Source of the DNA: Rubrivirga sp.
Lineage (GTDB): Bacteria; Bacteroidota; Rhodothermia; Rhodothermales; Rubricoccaceae
DNA: 5,459 nucleotides
Direction: 5' to 3'
NCBI GenBank assembly: GCA_012269805.1
Contig: JAAXJP010000326.1
Coordinates: 1 to 5,459 of the forward strand
Position numbers and translations under genes: made by a program. Within the stretch, counting starts at the first letter, position 1. Every line of letters begins with the position of its first letter. Below, in pieces: positions 1 to 5,438 of this stretch. The notes under the pieces were generated by a model. The model searched no databases and was not told the DNA's origin. It saw nothing but the letters and a program-made list of their open reading frames with translations.

Positions 1-1032
1 CTCGGCGAGCATGGCGGCCGACTTGTGCCGGGTCTGCTTCTGGATCGCCCGGTCGGGCTTCCCCGCGCGCGCGGCCGTCGTCGCGAACCCCGCCCGGAGC
101 GAGTGGCCCGAGTAGAGCGACGGGTCGAGCCCGGCCGCCTCGGCGTACCGCTTGACCACGGTGGCCACGGTCCTCCCCGAGACGGCACCGGTCCCGAGGC
201 GGCCCCACCGGTCCACCTTCCGGAACACCGGCCCCGAGAGCGGGGACGGACGCCCCTGGTCCGCGAGCGCGCCGCTGGCGGCGCCGACGTACGACCGGAC
301 GGCCCGCACGGGGCACGTCGCGAAGTGGTCCCCGTACGCCACCCCGACGACCTGCCCCGCGCCCTCCTGGTCCGACTTCGAGCGGGGGATGAGGAGCCGG
401 AGGCCGTCGGGCGTGTGCGAGAGGTGCTCGGTCCGCACGGCGGCCAGCTCGCTCCGCCTCAGCGCGGCGGCGAACCCGAGGAGCAAGAGCGCCTTGTCCC
501 GCCGGGCCCGGAGCGCCGCGCCGGGCGCCGCCTCGTCGGGGACCGCCTCGGCGACCCGGACGGCCTCGTCGCACTGGGCGGCCATGGCGACGACGTCGGC
601 CGCGAGCGCCGGGGCCACCTTCTCCGGCGCGGTCCCGAGCGTCCGGGTGACCCCGGCCCAGACCGAGTGGAGCGGCTCCTTGCTCCGCAGCGCCGGGCTC
701 TCGACGCCCGCGAGCTTGTGGGCCTGGCTGATCGCCGCGAGCCGCCGCGAGAGCGTGGCCACCTTGAGCGGGGCCGTCGGCCGACCGCGCTCGTCGCGCG
801 GCCCGGCCTCGGCCCGGCTCGCTATATATAAGGAGACCGTCTCCGGCGCCGCCGGCATCGGGCGCAACGCCCGCTCGTCGCACCACGTCACGAAGTCGGC
901 CCAGTCCGACCGGTACGCCCGGAGCGTGGCGTCGGAGCGGGCCGCCTCGGCGAACCGCCGGGCGGCGTCGGCGTCGGCCGCGAGCGCGGCGGGCAACGAG
1001 GGGTCGGGGGCGGACGGGATGAGGTTGGACAT
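1..1032 (-). CDS. Tyrosine recombinase / site-specific integrase, C-terminus cut by window edge
   Basis: Site-specific DNA strand exchange by the tyrosine recombinase mechanism is inferred from the conserved residues. The reading frame is open from ATG at 1032 to base 1 (344 residues, no stop). Residues about 25-135 form a SAM-like N-terminal core-binding domain (LRAYRSDWADFVTWC, then ETVSLYIASRAE). The catalytic domain follows from about 140. Visible catalytic positions are R192 (AALRRSEL), K219 (PRSKSD), H310 and R313 (GHSLRAGF) and H336 (TRHKSAAM). The nucleophilic tyrosine normally lies about ten residues after this last histidine, so it should be just beyond the window. The start was chosen because a TGA lies eight codons upstream in frame and a promoter candidate lies 49 bp upstream. 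There is no clear Shine-Dalgarno. The length and style fit a chromosomal-island or phage-type integrase. I see no sign of the extra IntI domain of integron integrases, but that was not tested by alignment. Confidence 0.93.
   Translation of the reverse strand, partial: MSNLIPSAPDPSLPAALAADADAARRFAEAARSDATLRAYRSDWADFVTWCDERALRPMPAAPETVSLYIASRAEAGPRDERGRPTAPLKVATLSRRLAAISQAHKLAGVESPALRSKEPLHSVWAGVTRTLGTAPEKVAPALAADVVAMAAQCDEAVRVAEAVPDEAAPGAALRARRDKALLLLGFAAALRRSELAAVRTEHLSHTPDGLRLLIPRSKSDQEGAGQVVGVAYGDHFATCPVRAVRSYVGAASGALADQGRPSPLSGPVFRKVDRWGRLGTGAVSGRTVATVVKRYAEAAGLDPSLYSGHSLRAGFATTAARAGKPDRAIQKQTRHKSAAMLAE
823..844 (-). other. AT-rich rare-codon island beside a short palindrome inside the integrase gene
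   Basis: Codons 68-70 of the integrase are TTA TAT ATA (831-823), three successive AT-rich codons in an otherwise very GC-rich gene. Directly before them in the sense direction is the palindrome GGAGAC-G-GTCTCC (832-844), realistically a 5-bp stem with a 3-nt loop. Hairpin plus A/T run resembles a weak transcription pause or terminator, and the rare codons could slow ribosomes. No regulatory role is demonstrated. Confidence 0.35.
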
Positions 1033-1080
1033 AGCTGTTATTGCAGTTTGGCTTCACCCGTCGAGATGCTCGAGCGGCGA

Positions 1081-1109
1081 ACGGTAAGGTACCCTGAGCC
1101 GTGTGTCAA
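1081..1109 (-). promoter_or_regulatory. Candidate promoter of the tyrosine recombinase
   Basis: On the minus strand a perfect TTGACA (1109-1104) is followed by exactly 17 bp and then TACCGT (1086-1081), which matches three of six -10 positions including the first two and the last. Transcription would begin near 1074, giving a leader of about 42 nt before ATG at 1032. The -35 is strong and the -10 is poor, so this may be a weak or activator-dependent promoter. If the host uses the Bacteroidota-type sigma factor, whose promoters differ, the TTGACA may be coincidental. Confidence 0.45.
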
Positions 1110-1111
1110 CC

Positions 1112-1134
1112 TCCGATAATGTGCGCTTATCGGA
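1112..1134. repeat. Dyad with 8-bp arms and 7-bp spacer: candidate operator or recombination core site
   Basis: TCCGATAA (1112-1119) and TTATCGGA (1127-1134) are perfect inverted copies separated by TGTGCGC. The dyad begins 3 bp upstream of the -35 hexamer of the integrase promoter. Arms of this size around a 6-8 bp spacer are the usual geometry of a tyrosine recombinase core site, and also of a dimeric regulator's operator. The position just upstream of an integrase gene fits either. No second copy was found in this window. Confidence 0.5.
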
Positions 1135-1214
1135 AGTCATGTCGACACCGCATTCCGACCAGCCGTCCAGTCCCAGCGGATCTTGTGCGGGGTGCTCGAA
1201 TATGCAATAACGGT

Positions 1215-1451
1215 TTACACCAACGCCGGCTGCGTCACCTCCCGCCCCACGAACTCCGAGGCCAGCAGGTACACCAGCTGCCGCGGCTGGCTCGTCAGCA
1301 CCTCCTCAACGAACCCGCCGTACCGCCCGTCCAAGACCACGTCGAACTGCTGCGGCCGGTACCGCGTCACCGATCCCAAGTAGTAAAACACGGGTTCCGA
1401 CAAGTAATGGAACAGGATTGTCCGGTAGGCGATGCGTGTGCTTCGTTCGGT
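1215..1451 (-). pseudogene. C-terminal remnant of a YaaC-like protein
   Basis: An open frame runs from just after a TGA (1454-1452) to TAA at 1217-1215. It contains no ATG; TTG at 1403 would give 62 residues. The translation looks like the end of a real protein: a hydrophobic helix (RTILFHYL), then YYLGSVTRYRPQQFD, a middle part, and QLVYLLASEFVGREV. The pattern (hydrophobic helix, S-x-x-RYRP, then a leucine-rich helix with AS) recalls the C-terminus of the YaaC family, whose members are around 300 residues and of unknown function. The family call is from memory of the pattern and is tentative. Codon use is GC3-rich like its neighbours, so the truncation may be recent. The remainder of the gene is not found upstream, where the propeller gene ends at 1499. 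It could instead be a genuine small gene using TTG. Confidence 0.5.
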
Positions 1452-1480
1452 TCAGTGGAGACCGGATTCTGGTGGCCGGG

Positions 1481-1492
1481 GGCCGATAGGCC
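1481..1492 (-). terminator. Possible short hairpin after the propeller gene
   Basis: GGCC-GATA-GGCC lies 7 nt past the stop codon of the propeller gene. Flanking G and C runs could extend the pairing with an internal bulge. There is no T-tract on the minus strand, so a rho-independent terminator is only a possibility. Confidence 0.2.
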
Positions 1493-1498
1493 GCTCCC

Positions 1499-2767
1499 CT
1501 ACCGGACGACGACGACCAGCCGCGAGGCCACGTCGGCCCCGGCCACGAGCCGGACGACGTAGAGCCCGCTCGAGAGCCCCCCGACCGGGACCGCCACCGT
1601 GTGCGCCCCGGCCGCACGCGCGCCATCGAGGACCCGGCGAACCTCCCGACCCGTCGCGTCGAACACGGCGAGCGTGACCGGGCCCGGCTCGGCGAGCGCG
1701 AACGAGACCGAGGCCACCGACCGCACGGGGTTCGGCGACACGGGGCCGAGCGAGAGCCGGGCCGACGTCGGCCGCTCGGGCTCAGCGTCGGTCGGGAGCT
1801 GGCCGAACCCGAGCTCGACCGCCCGGGGCTCCGTCAGGCCCGTCACGACGTCCTCGACCCCGGTCCCGTCGAGGTTCGCCCGGCGGATCGCCCCGGTCCC
1901 CGGGCCCTCGCCGGCCTCGGACCAGTAGACCTTCCGGCCGTCCCGGTCGAGCGCGAGGTACGTCACCTCGCGGCCGGCGTCGAGGACGACCTCCGTGTTC
2001 GCCCCGTCGAGGTCGGACCGGCGGACGACGCCGTCGCCGCACCGGGTCCAGAGGAGCGAGGCCGAGGCCGGGTCGACGGCCACGTCGCAGACGTCGTCGG
2101 CGACGACCTGCCGGTCCTCGGTCGTCTGGTCGAGCGGGGCCACATAGACGCCCGGGTCCCCGTAGAACCCGGTGTCGACCCAGTAGAGCGAGTTTCCGGC
2201 GACGTCGACCTCGTGGGCCCGGACGGTGTATGGGCGGGAGGTCGGGAAGATCCGTACCTCGTCAGGGGGCGGGCTGCTGGCGTCAGCGTAGACGAGGCCG
2301 CTCGACGGGCAGTCCGACTCGAGGCTCCAGTAGAGCGTTTGGGAGGCCGGGTCAACCTCGATGTCGTGGAGGTCGCTGATCCCGCAGGCAATGGGCGCGG
2401 TGAAGACCTCGGCGCCCGTGCCATCGAGGCGGGCTCTCATGACCGCGCCGAAGACAACGACGCCGTCGGGGTTCGTGAACCCCCCGTCAATCCAGTACAG
2501 CCGGTCGTTCTCGACGTCGACGGCGAGTCCAAAGAACACGCGCTCGTCGTCGGGGCCGAGCGCGCTCCCTCGAACAAGCGTGTCGGCCCTACTGGCATCG
2601 AGGTCGTACGTGTAGATCGCGTCGTAAGGACCGGTCTCGGGTCCGGTCTCGGGCCCGACCCAGTAGACAATCCGGTCCACGGATTGCGCGCCGGCCGGGA
2701 GTGCGGTGCCGAGGACGAGCGAGAGAAACACGGCGAGAAGCCTAAAGGACGGAAGCGGGATTCGCAC
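1499..2767 (-). CDS. Secreted six-bladed YWTD-type beta-propeller with T9SS C-terminal sorting domain
   Basis: 422 residues from GTG at 2767. Residues 1-27 are a signal peptide (basic start, hydrophobic core LLAVFLSLVLG, cleavage expected at AGA|QS). Six YWTD-like motifs follow at about 35 (VYWVG), 91 (LYWID), 146 (LYWSL), 195 (LYWVD), 239 (LLWTR) and 281 (VYWSE). This is the number needed for one LDL-receptor class B type six-bladed propeller; RARLDGTG and RRANLDGTG fit the same repeat. Residues about 338-422 are a Por secretion (type A) sorting domain: PVSPNPV, then VFDATGREV and LSSGLYVVRL. Known family behaviour is export by the type IX system and attachment to or release from the cell surface. 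The ligand is unknown. The start is GTG because the signal peptide begins there and no ATG lies nearby in frame; extending the frame upstream would overlap the protease gene. The gene is 137 bp after the protease, possibly co-transcribed. Confidence 0.88.
   Translation of the reverse strand: MRIPLPSFRLLAVFLSLVLGTALPAGAQSVDRIVYWVGPETGPETGPYDAIYTYDLDASRADTLVRGSALGPDDERVFFGLAVDVENDRLYWIDGGFTNPDGVVVFGAVMRARLDGTGAEVFTAPIACGISDLHDIEVDPASQTLYWSLESDCPSSGLVYADASSPPPDEVRIFPTSRPYTVRAHEVDVAGNSLYWVDTGFYGDPGVYVAPLDQTTEDRQVVADDVCDVAVDPASASLLWTRCGDGVVRRSDLDGANTEVVLDAGREVTYLALDRDGRKVYWSEAGEGPGTGAIRRANLDGTGVEDVVTGLTEPRAVELGFGQLPTDAEPERPTSARLSLGPVSPNPVRSVASVSFALAEPGPVTLAVFDATGREVRRVLDGARAAGAHTVAVPVGGLSSGLYVVRLVAGADVASRLVVVVR
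2628..2651. repeat. 12-bp in-frame tandem repeat in the propeller gene
   Basis: Two 12-bp units, GGACCGGTCTCG and GGTCCGGTCTCG, differ at one base and are followed by a partial third. They encode the GPET-GPET-GP stretch near residue 38, in the loop after the first YW motif. Unit length is a multiple of three, so copy change would alter loop length without shifting frame. Confidence 0.6.
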
Positions 2768-2809
2768 GGAAGCGTGTGGAGAATCGTCGTGGGAGCGGGG
2801 AGGGTCACT

Positions 2810-2840
2810 GCGCCGACGCTCAGTTTGAGAGCGTCGGCGC
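2810..2840 (-). terminator. Perfect 12-bp-stem hairpin between protease and propeller genes
   Basis: Two perfectly complementary 12-nt arms (2810-2821 and 2829-2840, GCGCCGACGCTC and its complement) enclose a 7-nt loop. The hairpin lies 64 nt after the protease stop and 43 nt before the propeller start. Its stem is almost all G and C and very stable, but no T-run follows on either strand. It may stop or stall transcription from the protease, act as an mRNA end-protection or processing site that lowers propeller expression, or be a mobile palindromic repeat. Confidence 0.5.
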
Positions 2841-2863
2841 GCTCTCGATGGCGCGCTCTCGAT
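2836..2863. repeat. Perfect 14-bp tandem duplication overlapping the hairpin
   Basis: GGCGCGCTCTCGAT occurs twice with no gap (2836-2849 and 2850-2863). Its first five bases belong to the right arm of the 2810-2840 hairpin. CGCTCTC in each copy is also complementary to GAGAGCG (2827-2833), so a second, mutually exclusive hairpin (2827-2846) can form. This looks like a recent slippage duplication or a switchable RNA structure. Confidence 0.55.
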
Positions 2864-2904
2864 CGTGGATGGACTCGGGTCAGAGGACGGGTACGGGTTC
2901 GCCC

Positions 2905-4353
2905 TCAGTTGACGATAGGCTGGCTGTTGAACGAGACGTTCGTCGTCAGCGCGTTGTCGATGGCCGCCCACGACACGAAATAGGATGAGGTCCCGCTTGG
3001 GCTGCGGGCGGAGAGGATGCCGTGGAACCGCCCGGTCTCGGGGTCCGGGTCGTAGATGAACGAGAACAGGGCCGACCCGCTGTCGCCGACCTCCACCCAC
3101 AGGTTCGTCTGGGTGTAGCACTTGTATTGTGTCGTACGTTGAACCAAATCGGGGTGAGTGAGGCTGCCGATTTGGCCACTTACGCACGTCCCCGTGACCT
3201 GGCCCGTCGTCCACCCCGTCGTCCGGCCCACCTTGTTCACGCTCTGGCCGACGAACGCGGTCGCGGGGCTGAGCGGGACCGACTGGCCTGTCACCGTGCG
3301 CCCTCCCGGGCCGGAGCTGCTGCTCGAGTTCGTGAGGTATACCTCGCCGGGGCGGACCTGCGTCTGGGCGGTGAAGTCGACGAGGGCGGCGTCGGTGACT
3401 TCGCAGTTCGTCGAGTAGCTCGACCCACAGTTCAAGAGCGGTGGGTCCTCGTGCTCAATGGAGATGAGCGTGCTCCCCACGGGCTGTCCGAACTGGGCGT
3501 TGTTGTCGTACCCGACGATGACCGTGCAGTGAGAGGCCGTGAGGAACCCCAACTGCTGGTTTCCCGAGCTCCCGTGCCACACGGGGACGCCGAGGGTGCA
3601 CCCGTTGGGGCCGGAGTCGGGGGTCTTGATCTGGACCCCGCCCGCAATCGGTCGGACGAGGTCAGACAGCAACGGGAGCGGGGAGCCCTGGCCGGTTGCG
3701 GCGATGAATGGGGGCCGAATCCCAGGTGACCCCGACACAAACTCTAAGGCCGAGGTCATCTCGACCGTGACCGCGTCGGCCGGGATGCCGAGCGCGCCGA
3801 GCGCCGCCGACAGCGCGCCGAGCGACACGCCCGCCGCCTCGTCAACGCCGACCGCTACCCGGTTCTCACGCTCGTCGACATCGAGGGAGACGACAGCGAA
3901 CGACTCCGCGAGGGTCTGCTCCACAGCGAGACGGAAGGCCGCGAGCTCGAGGAAGTCGAAGGCGGCGGCCTCGACGGTCGCCTCTCGGTCCCGGTACGAC
4001 TGCGCCGACCGCTCGTCGAGGGTCACGAGGCCGAGGAGGTCGTCGACAATCACCCCGGCGGCGGCCCGGGCCTCGTCGGGCCGCGTCGAGAGGAGGACGA
4101 GGCCCCCGTCGGGGTCGAGGTACGCCCCGGCGAACCCGTCGTGGCGGGCAGCGAGTTGCAGGAACACGTCGTCGACAGAGCCCGGGATGGCCTCCGACCG
4201 CGCTGTCTGGGCGAGCGCGCTGAAGTCGGCGGCTGTGAGCTCCCCGGTCCCTCCGGCGGCTGTTGGGGAGGGAGTGACGGCGTTGTCGCACGCGGAGGCG
4301 GCGACAAGGAGGGCGAGGCAGGCCGCGGAAATGAGTCTCGGACAAGTCGTCAT
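2905..4353 (-). CDS. Chymotrypsin-fold (S1) serine protease with lipoprotein-like signal and long pro-region
   Basis: 482 residues from ATG at 4353. The signal peptide has hydrophobic core LISAACLALLVAA and ends ASAC-D, giving C22 as possible lipidated cysteine; alanine at -3 makes this lipobox imperfect. Residues about 35-205 are a pro-region with a segment (VVSLDVDERENRVAVGV, then LGALGIPADAVTVE) like the N-terminal parts of streptogrisin-type and related S1 peptidases. The protease domain runs from about 235. The catalytic triad is visible as H275 (LTASHC), D321 (VTDAALVDF) and S425 (VGDSGSALF). The GRTTGWTTGQVTG motif is common in bacterial S1 enzymes. Cysteine pairs C252/C276, C309/C317 and C390/C412 are probably disulfides, consistent with an extracytoplasmic location. 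All catalytic residues are intact, so activity is likely; the substrate is unknown. It has no T9SS domain, unlike the propeller 137 bp downstream. The start gives a proper signal peptide; no Shine-Dalgarno is seen. Confidence 0.92.
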   Translation of the reverse strand: MTTCPRLISAACLALLVAASACDNAVTPSPTAAGGTGELTAADFSALAQTARSEAIPGSVDDVFLQLAARHDGFAGAYLDPDGGLVLLSTRPDEARAAAGVIVDDLLGLVTLDERSAQSYRDREATVEAAAFDFLELAAFRLAVEQTLAESFAVVSLDVDERENRVAVGVDEAAGVSLGALSAALGALGIPADAVTVEMTSALEFVSGSPGIRPPFIAATGQGSPLPLLSDLVRPIAGGVQIKTPDSGPNGCTLGVPVWHGSSGNQQLGFLTASHCTVIVGYDNNAQFGQPVGSTLISIEHEDPPLLNCGSSYSTNCEVTDAALVDFTAQTQVRPGEVYLTNSSSSSGPGGRTVTGQSVPLSPATAFVGQSVNKVGRTTGWTTGQVTGTCVSGQIGSLTHPDLVQRTTQYKCYTQTNLWVEVGDSGSALFSFIYDPDPETGRFHGILSARSPSGTSSYFVSWAAIDNALTTNVSFNSQPIVN

Positions 4354-4431
4354 GGAGCGCTGGGGCTGGAGGGGGAGATGGCCGCCGGGGCGGAGGACGC
4401 GGACCCGTCCAAGGCCGAGGACAAGTGGTCA
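4340..4431. repeat. Imperfect direct repeat around the protease start codon
   Basis: A 13-bp sequence at 4340-4352, overlapping the protease start, recurs at 4419-4431 with one mismatch (GGACAAGTCGTCA versus GGACAAGTGGTCA). The copies are 79 bp apart, which is out of frame. It may be the trace of a local duplication or a repeated protein-binding site; chance is possible. Confidence 0.3.
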
Positions 4432-4458
4432 CTCTAGTATCGCGAATTGATTTTCGGA

Positions 4459-4487
4459 CACATATGCGCTACGTAACGGATCAACAA
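4459..4487 (-). promoter_or_regulatory. Weak promoter candidate for the protease
   Basis: TTGTTG (4487-4482), a 17-bp spacer, then TATGTG (4464-4459) on the minus strand, in the AT-richest part of the gap about 110 bp before the protease ATG. Each hexamer matches only about half of the sigma-70 consensus. It is offered because spacing and base composition fit, not because the match is strong. Confidence 0.22.
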
Positions 4488-4592
4488 GCACGTAGTACCA
4501 CTGTCAGTAGTTGCTGGGCACTAATGGGTGCACGGCGTGTAGTCATCGTCAGCCTCCTGGAGGCGTCCGAGGGCGACCGGGCAGATAGCGTC

Positions 4593-4684
4593 CCTCCGTC
4601 GAGCGTCGGAGGAGTTGGATCTCCCGGTCTCCGAAGAAGACCGAGGCCGACGGTGAGCCAGCCGTGACGAGCCGTGTGGCTGGC
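4593..4684 (-). terminator. Three successive inverted repeats downstream of the serine recombinase
   Basis: In plus coordinates they are CCTCCG/CGGAGG (4593-4598 / 4607-4612), CGGTCT/AGACCG (4625-4630 / 4638-4643) and GCCAGCC/GGCTGGC (4657-4663 / 4678-4684). They begin 29 nt past the recombinase stop. On the minus strand the middle one can close as C(TTCG)G, a very stable tetraloop, with one bulged base. None has a T-tract. They may end recombinase transcription together, or be binding subsites for the recombinase. The individual stems are short. Confidence 0.3.
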
Positions 4685-4712
4685 GGAGCGCGAGCTCCAG
4701 TCTAGCCTGGGG

Positions 4713-5351
4713 TCACGCCGGCCGCTCATCCTCGATCCGGCGGAGGTGGCCCTTGACCGTGTTGTAGGCGAGCCCCGTCCGACGGGCCATCTCCGCCTTC
4801 GCTACGCCCGCGTCGAGCATCTCCTCCAGCGCGGCCCGGTGCTCGTCGAACGTAGACGGCCGCCCGAGCCGCTTCCCCTCCGCCCGTGCCCGCTCGAGCC
4901 CGGCCACCGTCCGCCGGCTGATCTTCTGGGCCTCGTACTCGGCGAAGTAGCTGAGGACGCCGAGGAGCACGTGGGAGACCAGCTCGTTCTCGGTCGAGAG
5001 GTACGGCTCGGTGTACGACCGGAACCGGACCCCGAGGGACTCCAACTGCTGGAGGTACGCGACGGTCTTCCGGATCCCCTCGCGGCTGAACCTATCCAAG
5101 CTCCAGAACACGAGGGTGTCGAACTCCCGCCGCTCGGCCGCCTCGAAGACGGCCGCGAACGCCGACCGCTCGCGGCGGCCCTTCCGCCCGGACTCGCGGT
5201 CGACGAACTCCCGGGGCGTCCCGGCGGGCCGGGCGAGGTCGTACCCCTCCCGCTCGAGGAACCGGCGGAGCTGGCGGCGTTGGTTCTCCTCCGTCTGGTC
5301 GCCGTCGCGCTTGGACACGCGGAGGTAGAGCGCGGCCCGCTTCTTCGGCGT
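4713..5351 (-). CDS. Serine recombinase (resolvase/invertase family), apparent ACG start
   Basis: DNA cutting and rejoining through a 5'-phosphoserine is the family reaction. Numbered from ACG at 5351 the protein has 212 residues. KKRAALYLRVSKRDGDQ is the first strand and active-site motif, with S13 as nucleophile and R11 beside it. The family motif LDRFSRE follows at D86, R87 and R90. TENELVSHVLLGVLSYFAEYEAQKISRR corresponds to the start of the long dimer helix. RPSTFDEHRAALEEML, then KAEMARRTGLAYNTVKGHL (about 164-203), is the helix-turn-helix of small resolvases. Total length is slightly above the usual 180-200. An in-frame TAA at 5375-5373 leaves no ATG, GTG or TTG before the catalytic strand. 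ACG CCG AAG AAG sits where ATG CCG AAG AAG would be expected. The first GTG (5318) would delete the strand and place the serine at residue 2. Either ACG (or CTG at 5369) is used, or the start codon is mutated and the gene is near silent. It may resolve cointegrates or invert DNA. Confidence 0.85.
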   Translation of the reverse strand, partial: TPKKRAALYLRVSKRDGDQTEENQRRQLRRFLEREGYDLARPAGTPREFVDRESGRKGRRERSAFAAVFEAAERREFDTLVFWSLDRFSREGIRKTVAYLQQLESLGVRFRSYTEPYLSTENELVSHVLLGVLSYFAEYEAQKISRRTVAGLERARAEGKRLGRPSTFDEHRAALEEMLDAGVAKAEMARRTGLAYNTVKGHLRRIEDERPA

Positions 5352-5409
5352 GGCGGAGACCGGGGGCAGAGCTTAGGCGGTCAAGGGCGGGTACGGCGGT
5401 AGACCACCA

Positions 5410-5438
5410 TATATAAAGCTCTGATGTCTGTTTTTCAA
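5410..5438 (-). promoter_or_regulatory. Promoter of the serine recombinase
   Basis: TTGAAA (5438-5433), exactly 17 bp, then TATATA (5415-5410) on the minus strand: five of six and four to five of six to the sigma-70 consensus. TATATATG also matches the Bacteroidota -7 element TAnnTTTG at all but one fixed position, with TTTG-like bases upstream. Transcription would begin near 5403, about 50 nt before the ACG. It stands in the only strongly AT-rich stretch at this end of the window. Confidence 0.55.

Larger units (their letters stand above)
1037..1211. repeat. 9-bp inverted pair around the integrase promoter region
   Basis: GTTATTGCA at 1037-1045 is repeated in perfect inverted orientation as TGCAATAAC at 1203-1211. 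The midpoint of the pair is 1124, one base from the centre (1123) of the inner dyad at 1112-1134, so the two inverted repeats are nearly concentric. The arms are AT-rich in GC-rich DNA. Candidate roles are arm-type or core-type binding sites of the adjacent integrase, or the ends of a small inserted or duplicated segment. A weak similarity seems to continue inward from the arms, too weak to claim by eye. Confidence 0.5.
4354..4712. other. Non-coding gap between serine recombinase and protease
   Basis: No convincing gene on either strand: short open frames here are arginine/serine/proline-rich and match nothing I know. The part at about 4434-4530 is clearly less GC-rich than the rest of the window and probably carries the protease promoter. 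It also holds a CTACGT/ACGTAG inverted pair (4469-4474 / 4490-4495). The part at 4590-4690, next to the recombinase stop, holds three short inverted repeats described separately. The 80 bp just before the protease is GC-rich leader. Confidence 0.6.

Noticed and set aside
152..1087. Long plus-strand open frames opposite the integrase, including 25-831 and 152-1087
   Set aside because: Arginine/alanine/proline-rich shadow translations typical of the reverse strand of GC-rich genes; the minus strand encodes a clear tyrosine recombinase with its catalytic motifs.
1139..1210. 23-codon plus-strand reading frame beginning at ATG 1139, containing a CxxC
   Set aside because: No ribosome binding site, no recognisable family, and it lies within the putative integrase control/attachment region; too short to support as a gene.
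1601..2983. 460-codon plus-strand open frame opposite the propeller gene
   Set aside because: Composition is that of a shadow frame, while the minus strand has a signal peptide, six YW motifs and a sorting domain.
2768..3214. Upstream extension of the propeller frame to an ATG at 3214
   Set aside because: It would overlap the protease coding sequence by about 310 bp, run through the hairpin region and place about 149 residues before a perfect signal peptide.
1024..4617. GTTRRRY sequences (for example GTTGGAC at 1024-1030, GTTGGAT at 4613-4619) as possible integron attC ends
   Set aside because: No matching RYYYAAC partner with internal complementary boxes was found around them, one lies inside the integrase coding start, and the integrase shows no clear IntI-specific segment.
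4481..4729. 82-codon minus-strand frame in the gap after the serine recombinase
   Set aside because: Low-complexity, overlaps the end of the recombinase gene and the hairpin cluster, and matches no family I know.
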